DNA from: Aurantiacibacter spongiae
Lineage (GTDB): Bacteria; Pseudomonadota; Alphaproteobacteria; Sphingomonadales; Sphingomonadaceae
DNA length: 64,000 bases
Direction: 5' to 3'
Assembly: GCF_003815535.1 (NCBI RefSeq)
Contig: NZ_RPFZ01000001.1
Coordinates: 2,232,001-2,296,000 of the forward strand
Part shown: positions 21,350 through 29,838 of the stretch, piece by piece
Position numbering within the stretch: position 1 is the first letter of the stretch
Layout of the letters: each line of letters starts with the position of its first letter
Notes under the pieces: model-generated
The model's database searches: none
What the model saw: only the letters and a program-made list of their open reading frames with translations
What the model was told of the DNA's origin: nothing
Position numbers and translations under genes: made by a program

Positions 21350-22495
21350 ATGACCGCAACAGGTTCGATAACCGGACTGTCCGACCTCGCCGATCCGGCG
21401 CTGGCGCCGCTGGTCGTACTGAAGGTCGGCTCGGCCCTTCTGGTGGAAGGCGACGGTGCGCCGCGACGCGAATGGCTGACCGGATTCGTCGCTGAAATCG
21501 CCGAGGCGCGCGGGCGGGGGCAGCGTGTGGTCGTCGTCAGTTCGGGCGCGATCGCGCTCGGCGCACGTCGACTGGGCTTCGCCAGAGGCGGGCGCGCCAC
21601 CCTCGCGCAGGCGCAGGCCGCCGCCGCCGTCGGGCAGATCGCGCTCGGCGGACTGTGGGCGGAACTGCTCGGCCAGGCCGGGATCGCGGCGGCGCAGTTG
21701 CTGCTGACGCTGGACGATCTCGATGATCGCCGCCGCTACCTGAACGCCGCCGCCACGATCGGCGAATTGCTCGGTGCCGGCGCGGTGCCTGTCATCAACG
21801 AGAACGATTCGGTCGCCACCGAGGAAATCCGGTTCGGCGACAACGACCGGCTGGCGGCACGCGTCGCGCAGGCCGCCGGAGCCGACGCGGTGCTGCTGCT
21901 GTCCGACGTGGACGGGCTTTACGACCGCGATCCGCGCGATCCGGACGCGGTATTGCTACCACTGGTGGACGGCGTCAGCGACACTGTGCGTGCGATGGCC
22001 AGCGGCGCATCTGGTTCGGGCATGGGGTCGGGCGGAATGGCGAGCAAGTTGCAGGCGGCCGAGATCGCCGAACGAGCCGGAATCGCGCTCGCCATCGTCA
22101 ACGGGACGCATGACCGGGCGCTGACCCGCGCCATCGGGCAGGAAATCGGCACGCTGTTCCTGCCCCGCCGGCACGACCGGGCGCGCAAGGTCTGGCTCGG
22201 AGGACGCCAGCGCATGATGGGCACGCTGACGGTCGACGATGGCTGTGTGGTGGCCCTGAAAGACAGGGGCAGCCTGCTGGCGACAGGTATCGTCGGCCTC
22301 GAGGGAGCCTTCGAACGCGGAGCGCCGGTCGCCGTGGCGGACACGCGCGGGCGTATCCTGGGCCAAGGTCTGACGGAATATTCGTCCGGGCAGGTGCGCG
22401 CGATCATGGGGCGGCGGAACGAGGACCATGCTGCGCTGCTCGGCCACGCGCCGCGTTCCGCCGTCATCCACCGCGATCATCTGGTGCTGTTGTGA
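21350..22495 (+). CDS. proB: Glutamate 5-kinase ProB
   Basis: First step of proline synthesis, phosphorylating glutamate. 381 aa in two domains: an amino-acid kinase (residues about 18-270: LKVGSALLV, VVVVSSGAIALG, VINENDSVATEEIRFGDND, SDVDGLYDRDPR, GSGGMASKLQAAEIA) and a C-terminal PUA domain (about 285-365). Starts 18 bases after obgE and overlaps the next gene at GTGA, so obgE-proB-epimerase form one transcript. proA is not in the window. Confidence 0.96.
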   Translation: MTATGSITGLSDLADPALAPLVVLKVGSALLVEGDGAPRREWLTGFVAEIAEARGRGQRVVVVSSGAIALGARRLGFARGGRATLAQAQAAAAVGQIALGGLWAELLGQAGIAAAQLLLTLDDLDDRRRYLNAAATIGELLGAGAVPVINENDSVATEEIRFGDNDRLAARVAQAAGADAVLLLSDVDGLYDRDPRDPDAVLLPLVDGVSDTVRAMASGASGSGMGSGGMASKLQAAEIAERAGIALAIVNGTHDRALTRAIGQEIGTLFLPRRHDRARKVWLGGRQRMMGTLTVDDGCVVALKDRGSLLATGIVGLEGAFERGAPVAVADTRGRILGQGLTEYSSGQVRAIMGRRNEDHAALLGHAPRSAVIHRDHLVLL

Positions 22496-23400
22496 GCGTA
22501 GCGGTCACGGGAGGAACGGGCTTTGTGGGCCAGGCAGTGCTCGATGAAGCGGCGCGACGCGGCGTTTCCGTGCGCGCCCTGACCCGGCGGGATCAGCCTT
22601 TGCGTGAAGGTGTCACCTGGATCCGCGGCGATCTGGCCGATGCCGACGCGCTGGTCCGGCTGGCGCGAGGGTCAACCGCCGTCCTTCATATCGCCGGAGT
22701 GGTCAATGCGCCCGATCGGGTGGGCTTCCACACCGGCAATGTCGAGGGTACGCAGGCCATCGTGCAGGCCGCGCGCGAAGCCGGCGTCAGCCGCTTCGTC
22801 CATGTCTCGAGCCTCGCCGCGCGCGAACCGGGCCTGTCCGAATACGGCCATTCGAAGCGGCTCGCGGAGGAGGTCGTGCAGGTCAGCGGTCTCGACTGGA
22901 CGATCGTGCGCCCCCCGGCGATCTACGGCCCGCGCGACACCGAGATGCTCGACCTTTACCGCGCGGCGCGCTGGCGGGTGGTGCCGATGCCCCCGCCCGG
23001 GCGCGCTTCCATGCTGCATTCCGAGGATCTGGCCCGCCTTCTGCTCGACCTCGTCCGCGCCGGCGATCTGGCGGCGGAGCGGATTTTCGAACCCGACGAT
23101 GGCCGCGCAGGGGGCTGGTCACACCGCGAGCTTGCCCGCGCAATTGGCCACGCGGTGGGGAGAACGGTCTGGTCGCCGAACATGCCAGCATCATGGCTGA
23201 TGGCGGCGGCGCGGATCGACAGGCGGCTTCGCGGCGAGGACGCGAAACTCACCCCCGACCGTGCCGGCTATATGTGTCATCCCGACTGGGTGAGCGATCC
23301 GGACAGGCGCGTGCCCGGCGATGTCTGGCAACCCGCCATCGGGACACCGGCAGGCCTCGCCGCGACGGTTGCCTGGTATCGCGAGAAAGGCTGGCTCTAG
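22492..23400 (+). CDS. NAD-dependent epimerase/dehydratase family protein
   Basis: 302 aa, GTG start overlapping the proB stop. Extended-SDR Rossmann opening VAVTGGTGFVGQAVLDEAA. The active-site region FVHVSSLAAREPGLSEYGHSKRLAEE carries Tyr and Lys spaced as YGHSK (YxxxK). A PPAIYGPRDTEMLDLY segment follows. This layout resembles the NDUFA9/complex-I-associated SDR group in alphaproteobacteria, but the substrate cannot be read from sequence. It converges with cysH, with only one base between the stops. Confidence 0.8.
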   Translation: MSVAVTGGTGFVGQAVLDEAARRGVSVRALTRRDQPLREGVTWIRGDLADADALVRLARGSTAVLHIAGVVNAPDRVGFHTGNVEGTQAIVQAAREAGVSRFVHVSSLAAREPGLSEYGHSKRLAEEVVQVSGLDWTIVRPPAIYGPRDTEMLDLYRAARWRVVPMPPPGRASMLHSEDLARLLLDLVRAGDLAAERIFEPDDGRAGGWSHRELARAIGHAVGRTVWSPNMPASWLMAAARIDRRLRGEDAKLTPDRAGYMCHPDWVSDPDRRVPGDVWQPAIGTPAGLAATVAWYREKGWL

Positions 23401-23401
23401 C

Positions 23402-24208
23402 CTACAGAAAAGGTTCGTATCCAGCCGGCAGATCGCCGTCCCGCTCGGCCTGGTCGGTCTGGTCGGCCTGCGGATTGCTCGGCGAATGGATACCGCATTC
23501 GGTCTTGTCCCAGCCGCGCCAGCGCCCGGCGCGCGGATCCTCTCCCGGCGCGACCTTGCTGGTGCACGGCGCACAGCCTACCGAGAGATAGCCTTGCGCC
23601 TCCAGCGGGTGCCGCGGCAGGTCGTGGGCCGCGAAATAGGTTTCCAGGTCGGCTTTCGTCCAGTCGCCGAGCGGGTTGATCTTGAGCCGTCCATCCTCGA
23701 CCTCGAAGCGCGGAATGTCCTGCCGGGTGACGGACTGGAACGCCTTGCGTCCCGAAATCCAGCTGTCGAGCCCCCGCTTGGCCCGCGCCAGCGGCTCGAC
23801 CTTTCGAATGGCGCAGCAACCGTCGGGATCGTAGGACCAGCGAAGCCCGCTTTCGTCCTTCTGCGCGAGCGCGACCGGATCGGGCCGAACGACCTCCGCG
23901 TGGCGGATGCCGAGCGTTTCGATCAGCGTGTCGCGATAGGCCAGCGTCTCGTCGAACATCTTGAGCGTATCGACGAAGATGACCGGAACGTCCCGGTCTG
24001 CCTCGGCTACCAGATGCAGCAGGACGGCGCTTTCGGTGCCGAAGCTGGAGACGACGGCGACGCGCCCGGGCGTTCCCTCGGCAAACAGCGTCCGCAGCAT
24101 CCGTCCTGCGTCGACGCCAGCGAACCGCGCGTTCAGCCTGTCGGCGTCCACCTGCGCGAAGGCAGGAGCGGTGTCGATCCGGTCGATGCGGCGGGCGAGC
24201 TCACCCAT
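23402..24208 (-). CDS. cysH: Phosphoadenylyl/adenylyl-sulfate reductase CysH
   Basis: Reduces activated sulfate (APS or PAPS) to sulfite. 268 aa from ATG 24208; longer open-frame starts lie inside the neighbouring gene. The PP-loop region is VAVVSSFGTESAVLLHLV. It has both cysteine pairs of the [4Fe-4S] class (DGCCAIRK and VGCAPCTSK) and the catalytic tail KTECGIH. The presence of the iron-sulfur cysteines suggests APS rather than PAPS as substrate, though mixed specificity occurs. Last gene of a five-gene minus-strand operon. Confidence 0.94.
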   Translation of the reverse strand: MGELARRIDRIDTAPAFAQVDADRLNARFAGVDAGRMLRTLFAEGTPGRVAVVSSFGTESAVLLHLVAEADRDVPVIFVDTLKMFDETLAYRDTLIETLGIRHAEVVRPDPVALAQKDESGLRWSYDPDGCCAIRKVEPLARAKRGLDSWISGRKAFQSVTRQDIPRFEVEDGRLKINPLGDWTKADLETYFAAHDLPRHPLEAQGYLSVGCAPCTSKVAPGEDPRAGRWRGWDKTECGIHSPSNPQADQTDQAERDGDLPAGYEPFL

Positions 24209-24692
24209 CGCGCCTGCCCCCGTGGCGCAGCGACCAGATCGGCGTACGGGCGTCGGCAGCGGGCTGGTAGACATGCGGCCAGCGCTCGAAAGCGGCCCGT
24301 GCGTCACCCTCGTCCAGCGCGCGATCGGGTGCGAAGGAATCGAAGCCGCAGCGACGCATGTTGGGCAACTGATCGACCAGAACGTCGCCCACCGCGCGCA
24401 ATTCGCCGGCGTAGCCATTCTCTCGCAGTGTCCGGGCGGCGGAATAGCCGCGCCCGTCGCCGAAGCCGGGAAAGTTGACCTCGACCAGCTGGATGCGGTC
24501 CAGATGGGGGACAAGGTCCTGAACGTCGTCGCCCGGCTCGATGCGAACCGCGCTGGCATTGGACTGGGCGAGGAAGGAATCGACCGTCACCGCGGCGTGG
24601 TCGACCATATCGTCTTCGCGAAACCGGAACTGCACCTCGTCGCGGCCCGTGCCAAGGCCGCCGCCCGCAGGCGACTGGGTGGGCTCAGCCAT
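24201..24692 (-). CDS. DUF934 protein of the sulfite-reduction operon
   Basis: 163 aa soluble protein matching DUF934, a family nearly always beside cysI and cysH in proteobacteria. Characteristic segments are VEVNFPGFGDGRGYSAARTLRE and LRAVGDVLVDQLPNMRRCGFDSF, followed by a short C-terminal region. The family may help deliver electrons or assemble sulfite reductase, but this is unproven. It overlaps both neighbours by 8 bases, so translation is coupled. Confidence 0.9.
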   Translation of the reverse strand: MAEPTQSPAGGGLGTGRDEVQFRFREDDMVDHAAVTVDSFLAQSNASAVRIEPGDDVQDLVPHLDRIQLVEVNFPGFGDGRGYSAARTLRENGYAGELRAVGDVLVDQLPNMRRCGFDSFAPDRALDEGDARAAFERWPHVYQPAADARTPIWSLRHGGRRDG

Positions 24693-26349
24693 AAAGCGCC
24701 TCCTTGAACGGTTCCATGCCGAGACGGCGATAGGTGTCGAGGAAACGCTCGCCCTCCTCGCGCCGGTCGAGATAGAGGTCGGCCACGGTCTCGACGGCGT
24801 CGACGATGCCCGCCTCGTCGAAGCCGGGGCCGGTGATCTTGCCGAGCGATACGTCCTCCGCCTCGCTGCCGCCGAGCAGAAGCTGGTAGTTCTCTGTACC
24901 TTTGCGATCGACGCCGAGGATACCGATATGGCCGGCGTGGTGATGCCCGCAGGCGTTGATGCAGCCCGAGATCTTCAGCTTCAGTTCGCCCAGCGCATCG
25001 CCCTTGCCAGTGGCGGCGAAGCGTTCGGACAGCTTCTGCGCCACCGGGATGGATCGCGCATTGGCGAGGCTGCAATAATCGAGCCCGGGGCAGGCGATGA
25101 TGTCGTCCACCTGATCGAGATTGGGTGTGCCCAGGCCGGCCTCTGCAAGCGTCGCGTAAAGCGCGTGCAGGCGCGCGATCTCCACATGCGGCAGAACGAT
25201 ATTCTGCGTGTGCATCACGCGGCATTCGTCGAAACTGTATTCGCTTGCGAGATCGCCCATCAGGCGCATCTGGGCGGCGCTGGCGTCGCCGGGAATGCCG
25301 CCCACGGGCTTCAGGCTGATGACCGCCGAAACGTAGCCGCGCGCCTTGTGCGGGTGGGTGTTGCGACGAACCCAGCGGGCGAAGCCATCATCCCCGCTCG
25401 CCTCGATCGCGCCCGACAGGTCTTGCGCGTCGGGCGTTTCGCCATCGTTGTCGACGAAAGCGGGATCGGCGAAGAAGCCGCGGATGCGTTCGAGTTCGGC
25501 GAACGGCGGTTCGATGCCCTGTTCGAGAAGGTGAGCGAATTCCTCCTCTACCTGCCGCGCGTATTCTTCCGCGCCCAGTTCGTGAACGAGGATCTTGATG
25601 CGCGCCTTGTACTTGTTGTCGCGGCGACCGTGGCGGTTGTACACCCGCAGGCACGCCTCGGCATAGGTAACGAGCTGATCGAGCGGCACGAAGTCCCGAA
25701 TGCACGGGGCAATCATCGGGGTGCGGCCCATGCCGCCGCCGACGTAGAACGCCGCGCCGAGCTCACCGGACTCGTCGCGGATGATAGAGATGCCGATATC
25801 GTGCAGCCGCATGGCCGCGCGGTCCTTCGGGGAAGCGATCACGGCGATCTTGAACTTGCGCGGCAGGTACATGAATTCCGGATGGAAGCTCGACCACTGC
25901 CGCAGCAATTCGGCGTAGGGTCGCGGATCGGTCACCTCGTCGGCGGCGGCGCCGGCGAAGTGGTCGGAACTGATGTTGCGGATGCAGTTCCCGCTGGTCT
26001 GGATCGCGTGCATCTCGACCTTCGCGAGGTCCGCCAGGATGTCCCCCGCATCCTCCAGCCGGATCCAGTTGTACTGGATGTTCTGCCGCGTCGTGAAATG
26101 CCCGTATCCGCGATCGTACCTGTCGGCGATATCGGCCAGCGCGTGCATCTGGGCGCCCGAAAGCGTGCCATAGGGGATCGCCACCCGCAGCATGTAGGCA
26201 TGCAGCTGCAGGTAGAGGCCGTTCATCAGCCGCAGCGGCTTGAACTGGTCCTCGCTCAGGCTGCCGTCGAGACGGCGCGCGCATTGATCGCGGAACTCCT
26301 CCACGCGCGCGTCCACCATCGCCTGGTCGTACTGGTCGTATCTATACAT
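24685..26349 (-). CDS. cysI: Ferredoxin/nitrite-sulfite-type assimilatory sulfite reductase
   Basis: Siroheme and [4Fe-4S] enzyme that reduces sulfite to sulfide. 554 aa from ATG 26349, which overlaps the upstream stop as TGATG; ATG 26361 (four more residues) is also possible. N-terminal ferrodoxin-like domain with RVAIPYGTLSGAQ and GHFTTRQNIQYNWI. The cluster and siroheme ligands are CPGLDYCSLANARS (CX5C) and ISGCINACGHHHAGH (CX3C). The siroheme precursor enzyme CobA is in the same operon. A cysJ flavoprotein partner is absent, pointing to ferredoxin or another donor. Confidence 0.94.
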   Translation of the reverse strand: MYRYDQYDQAMVDARVEEFRDQCARRLDGSLSEDQFKPLRLMNGLYLQLHAYMLRVAIPYGTLSGAQMHALADIADRYDRGYGHFTTRQNIQYNWIRLEDAGDILADLAKVEMHAIQTSGNCIRNISSDHFAGAAADEVTDPRPYAELLRQWSSFHPEFMYLPRKFKIAVIASPKDRAAMRLHDIGISIIRDESGELGAAFYVGGGMGRTPMIAPCIRDFVPLDQLVTYAEACLRVYNRHGRRDNKYKARIKILVHELGAEEYARQVEEEFAHLLEQGIEPPFAELERIRGFFADPAFVDNDGETPDAQDLSGAIEASGDDGFARWVRRNTHPHKARGYVSAVISLKPVGGIPGDASAAQMRLMGDLASEYSFDECRVMHTQNIVLPHVEIARLHALYATLAEAGLGTPNLDQVDDIIACPGLDYCSLANARSIPVAQKLSERFAATGKGDALGELKLKISGCINACGHHHAGHIGILGVDRKGTENYQLLLGGSEAEDVSLGKITGPGFDEAGIVDAVETVADLYLDRREEGERFLDTYRRLGMEPFKEALYG

Positions 26350-26645
26350 CAGATCACCCAATCCAGCGCCGCGGGGTCTTTCGGTTTCAGCGTAAGGTCG
26401 GGCCTTACGGTCGGCCCGAGCGCACGGACGCGGTCCTTGATATGGGCCGGCCGGGGGCCGTCCGCGGTCAACTCGGCGGCGATGGCGTAGGGTACATTCA
26501 CGCGGCGCGCGGCTTCCTCGCGGGCCATGATCGCTTCACCCTCGTCGCCCGCGTCCACCGCGTCGGCGAGATGGACCGACCAGCCTTCGCCATCCCACCA
26601 GACGACTGCGCCTGATTTGAGGTCGTTTCCGGTGAGGATCTTCAT
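26349..26645 (-). CDS. DUF2849 protein
   Basis: 98 aa, soluble. It begins MKILTGNDLKSGAVVWWDGEGW, the standard DUF2849 opening, and has VNVPYAIAAELTADGPRPAHIKDRVRA. Family members are found between the siroheme methyltransferase gene and cysI in alphaproteobacteria, so a supporting role in sulfite reductase maturation or regulation is likely but unproven. It is joined by ATGA to cobA upstream and TGATG to cysI downstream. Confidence 0.9.
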   Translation of the reverse strand: MKILTGNDLKSGAVVWWDGEGWSVHLADAVDAGDEGEAIMAREEAARRVNVPYAIAAELTADGPRPAHIKDRVRALGPTVRPDLTLKPKDPAALDWVI

Positions 26646-27400
26646 GACGCGCGGGCCTCTTCCAGCAGGGTGGCAAGGGCGGCGTCCTCACGCGCGGTGA
26701 CATCGCCGATGATGATGAGTGCGGGGCTGCGAACCGCCTCGTCCGCGATGAGATCGGGCAGGCCGGCCAGCGGACCGCGCAATACGCGCATCGCGGGGCG
26801 GCAGGCATTCTCGATGACGGCGATCGGCATGTCCGGGGCAAGACCGTCGGCCATCAGCTTTTCGGCGATCTGCGGCGCGGTCTTGACGCCCATGTAAATC
26901 ACCAGCGTTCGGCCCCTGCCGGCGAGCCCGGCCCAGTCCTGTTCCGACAGGCCCTTGCACTGGCCAGCGACGAAGCTGACGATGCTGGCATCATCGCGGT
27001 GGGTGAGGGCGATCTGCGCGGCCGCGGCGGCCCCGTTGGCGGCGGAAATGCCGGGCACGATCTCCACGCGGATCCCGGCGGCGCGGGCTGCCTCGGCTTC
27101 TTCGCCGCCGCGACCGAACACGAACGGATCGCCGCCCTTCAGACGCACCACGTCGACGCCGCGGCGCGCCTCGCGTACCAGCAGGGCATTGATGTCATCC
27201 TGCGGCAAGGTGTGCTTCGAGCGGCTCTTGGCGACCGAGACCAGCCGCGCTTCGGGGCGGGCCGTGGCGAGAATTGCGCGGTCGACCAGCCCGTCATGGA
27301 CGATCAGCTCCGCCCGTTCGATAAGCCGCGCGGCGCGCAACGTGAGCAGGTCCGGGTCGCCCGGACCGGCGCCCACCAGATAGATCGTACCGTTTTCCAT
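26642..27400 (-). CDS. cobA: Uroporphyrinogen-III C-methyltransferase (siroheme branch)
   Basis: SAM-dependent enzyme that makes precorrin-2 from uroporphyrinogen III, the branch to siroheme for the sulfite reductase downstream. 252 aa, the single methyltransferase domain (CobA/SumT type) and not the fused CysG. Motifs: YLVGAGPGDPDLLTL, VRLKGGDPFVFGRGGEE, VEIVPGISAANGAAA and YMGVKTAPQIAEKL. The dehydrogenase/chelatase half of siroheme synthesis must be encoded elsewhere. First gene of the five-gene operon; the 69 bases to the mscS stop hold a palindrome GGTAAAGCTTACC at 27464-27476, which overlaps the last codon of mscS. Confidence 0.95.
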   Translation of the reverse strand: MENGTIYLVGAGPGDPDLLTLRAARLIERAELIVHDGLVDRAILATARPEARLVSVAKSRSKHTLPQDDINALLVREARRGVDVVRLKGGDPFVFGRGGEEAEAARAAGIRVEIVPGISAANGAAAAAQIALTHRDDASIVSFVAGQCKGLSEQDWAGLAGRGRTLVIYMGVKTAPQIAEKLMADGLAPDMPIAVIENACRPAMRVLRGPLAGLPDLIADEAVRSPALIIIGDVTAREDAALATLLEEARAS

Positions 27401-27469
27401 GACAACGAAGGTGCGGTGATCGGCGGCGACATGCCAGCGAGAATGGGTTGGGCCGGCCTTAGGTAAGCT

Positions 27470-28627
27470 TTACCCGTCGTCCCGCTTGGCCTCGACCCGT
27501 TGCGAGATCGCGGCGACAAGCTGCTGGAATTGCGCATTGTCGCGCAGGTTCAGGTCGCGCTGCGGGAAGGGAATCTCGATATCGCTTTCCTGGAACAGAT
27601 TCCACAGCCGGTTCAGCACGGCGGAGCGGACGTTGCCGACGCCCATTTCCGGATCGTCGATCCAGCAATGGATGGTGAAATTGACCGAGGAATCGCCGTA
27701 TTCGGACATCCACACCGTCGGCGGCGGGTTCTTCAGGACGCGGTCGCAGTCGGCGGCGGCCTTGAGCATGAGTTCCTGCGCGATCTTCATGTCGCACCCG
27801 TAGGAGACGCCGACATTGACCTGCATCCGCACCTTCTTGGACGAATAGGACCAGTTCTCCACCTGATTGACCATCAGGTTCTCGTTCGGGATCAGATATT
27901 CGCGCTCGTCCCGCGTGGTGATGGAGACGGCGCGAATGCCGATCTTGCGGATCTGCCCGAAGGTCTCGTTCCCCGCCTGGTCGGCGATGTTGATGACGTC
28001 GCCCGGCTTGATGGAGCGGTCCATCAGCAAGATTATCCCGGCGATCAGGTTGCCGAAGGTCTTTTGCAGGCCGAAGCCGATGGCGAGGCCGAAGGCCCCG
28101 GAAAACACCGTCAACGCGGTAAGGTCGATCTCCAGCAGATCGAGACCCAGGAGGATCGCCGCCGCCCAGATCAGGATGGTGACGAGCTTCTCGCCCAGCA
28201 GGCGCTGGGTCGAATTGAGCTTGGTGAACTTGCGCAGCGCCCGGCGGGCGAGGGCGGTGCCGATGCGGGCGATGAGGATGACGCCGAGCACCACCATGAT
28301 GACGACCAGCACCGTCCACAACGAGAACCGGGTGTCGGCGATGGAGAAGCCGATCCTGTCGAGCTTCTCCACGAAGTCGGCGAAGCCCGGGGTTGCGTCG
28401 GCGACCGCGTCCTTCAGCGCATCGGCGCCGCCGACCGTGTCGCCCCCGATTTCGGGTGGAGGCGCCGCGCTGCTGCTGGAGATGTCGACCACCTGCCCCA
28501 CCGCGTCGCGCGTATCGCCCGCGACGCGCGCGATGCCGCCCGCCGCCGCCTGCCCCGCATCGGCGACTCCCGCGGGTTCGGGCGCGGCGGTGCTTTCGGT
28601 ACCGGCAAGCGGATCGGTAAAGCTCAT
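27470..28627 (-). CDS. MscS-family mechanosensitive channel
   Basis: 385 aa from ATG 28627 (overlapping the metC stop, ATGA). The N-terminal ~85 residues are Ala/Gly/Asp rich and probably cytoplasmic or disordered. Three hydrophobic segments follow (about 105-125, 145-165 and 170-195), the last one the pore-lining helix with small residues (TVFSGAFGLAIGFGLQKTFGNLIAG). The beta domain has IKPGDVINI and YLIPNENLMVNQVENWS, typical of MscS. Osmotic safety valve in the inner membrane; grouping with metC may be incidental. Confidence 0.92.
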   Translation of the reverse strand: MSFTDPLAGTESTAAPEPAGVADAGQAAAGGIARVAGDTRDAVGQVVDISSSSAAPPPEIGGDTVGGADALKDAVADATPGFADFVEKLDRIGFSIADTRFSLWTVLVVIMVVLGVILIARIGTALARRALRKFTKLNSTQRLLGEKLVTILIWAAAILLGLDLLEIDLTALTVFSGAFGLAIGFGLQKTFGNLIAGIILLMDRSIKPGDVINIADQAGNETFGQIRKIGIRAVSITTRDEREYLIPNENLMVNQVENWSYSSKKVRMQVNVGVSYGCDMKIAQELMLKAAADCDRVLKNPPPTVWMSEYGDSSVNFTIHCWIDDPEMGVGNVRSAVLNRLWNLFQESDIEIPFPQRDLNLRDNAQFQQLVAAISQRVEAKRDDG

Positions 28628-29838
28628 GGATCCCCCATCGCGGCGAACCCGCGGGCGAGGTCTTCTATCAAATCGCCGGCATCTTCCAACCCGGTCGAAA
28701 AACGGATGCCGAGGCCGCTGCCGGTATCGATTCCCGGTGGCCAGGCGCGCAGCGTGTGGACGGGGGCGGGGTCGAACGGGATGGCGAGACTTTCGAAGCC
28801 GCCCCAGGAAAAACCGATACCGAACAGGTCGAGCGCATCGATCAACCGCGCGCGGGCGGCCACGTCGGCGTGTTTCAGCACGATGCTGAACAGCCCGCAG
28901 CCGCCCGTGAAGTCGCGCTGCCACAGATCGTGACCGGGCGCCCCCGGAAGCATCGGAGACAGCGTTGCGGCGACCTCGGGACGCTCGTCAAGCCAGCGCG
29001 CCAGTTCGAGCGCGGTCGCCGTACTGCGTTCCAGTCGCACGCCCATCGTTCGCAAGCCCCTGAGGGCGAGCGCCGCGTCGTCGGGCGAGACGACCTGACC
29101 CATGAACTGAGCCTGCCGGCGAATACGGTCGATCAGGGGCCGGGCGGCGGTGACGCTCCCCATCATCACGTCCGAATGGCCGCCGACATGCTTGGTCAGA
29201 CTCATGAGGTCAATGTCGCAGCCATGCTCGAGCGCGGGAAAGCCCAGCGGACTGGCCCAGGTATTGTCGATGACGGTGACGACGCCCCGTTTGCGTGCCT
29301 CGGCGGCGAGCGCGGGGACGTCGCACACCTCCATCGTCAAACTGCCCGGACTCTCGAGCATCGCCAGCTTCGTGTTTTCGCCGATCATCGCGGCGAAGCC
29401 GGCGGGGTCGAGCGGGTCGAAGGGTCGCGCGGCGATGTCCATTCGCGCCAGCATCCCCATCGCGATGTTGCGCGTGGGTTCGTAGGCGTTGTCCGTGACC
29501 AGCACCTCGTCCCCCGGGCGCAGCAGGGCGAGCATCGTGCAGGCGAGGGCGGCAACCCCGCTGGGAAACAGTTCGGTCCCCTCGGCGGCGGGCGAGAGGG
29601 AGGTGAGCGCATCGGCAAGTGCCCACTGCGTCGGGCCGCCGCGGCGCCCGTAATAGAAATGTCCGTCCTCGTTCGGGCGGCCGCCCGCAAGATCGGCACA
29701 ATCGTCGTAGAGATGGGTGCTTGCACGCCAGACGGGCGGGCTGACGACCCCGCCTGGCTGCCCCGGAACGCCCGTCCACTCGCGCCGACGACCGAGTTCG
29801 ACGAGCCGGGTGGCGGGCCTGCGATCGCTTCTGTTCAA
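28624..29838 (-). CDS. metC: Cystathionine beta-lyase (PLP-dependent)
   Basis: 404 aa. The start is TTG 29838, which overlaps the sseA stop as TTGA; the open frame back to 29976 lies inside sseA and does not resemble the family. N-terminus PATRLVELGRR, substrate region VSPPVWRASTHLYDD, YYGRRGGPTQWALADAL, and the PLP lysine in SLTKHVGGHSDVMMG. Family knowledge gives cleavage of cystathionine to homocysteine, pyruvate and ammonia in methionine synthesis; cystathionine gamma-synthase-like members are close relatives, but the active-site context favours MetC. Co-transcribed with sseA and mscS. Confidence 0.88.
   Translation of the reverse strand: MNRSDRRPATRLVELGRRREWTGVPGQPGGVVSPPVWRASTHLYDDCADLAGGRPNEDGHFYYGRRGGPTQWALADALTSLSPAAEGTELFPSGVAALACTMLALLRPGDEVLVTDNAYEPTRNIAMGMLARMDIAARPFDPLDPAGFAAMIGENTKLAMLESPGSLTMEVCDVPALAAEARKRGVVTVIDNTWASPLGFPALEHGCDIDLMSLTKHVGGHSDVMMGSVTAARPLIDRIRRQAQFMGQVVSPDDAALALRGLRTMGVRLERSTATALELARWLDERPEVAATLSPMLPGAPGHDLWQRDFTGGCGLFSIVLKHADVAARARLIDALDLFGIGFSWGGFESLAIPFDPAPVHTLRAWPPGIDTGSGLGIRFSTGLEDAGDLIEDLARGFAAMGDP

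Noticed and set aside
23321-26490. Long plus-strand frames across the sulfur operon
   Set aside because: They run opposite to CysH and CysI, both of which have intact cluster-binding motifs.
27464-27476. GGTAAAGCTTACC palindrome before cobA as a regulator site
   Set aside because: It overlaps the mscS stop codon, and there is only one copy; too weak to call a sulfur-control operator.
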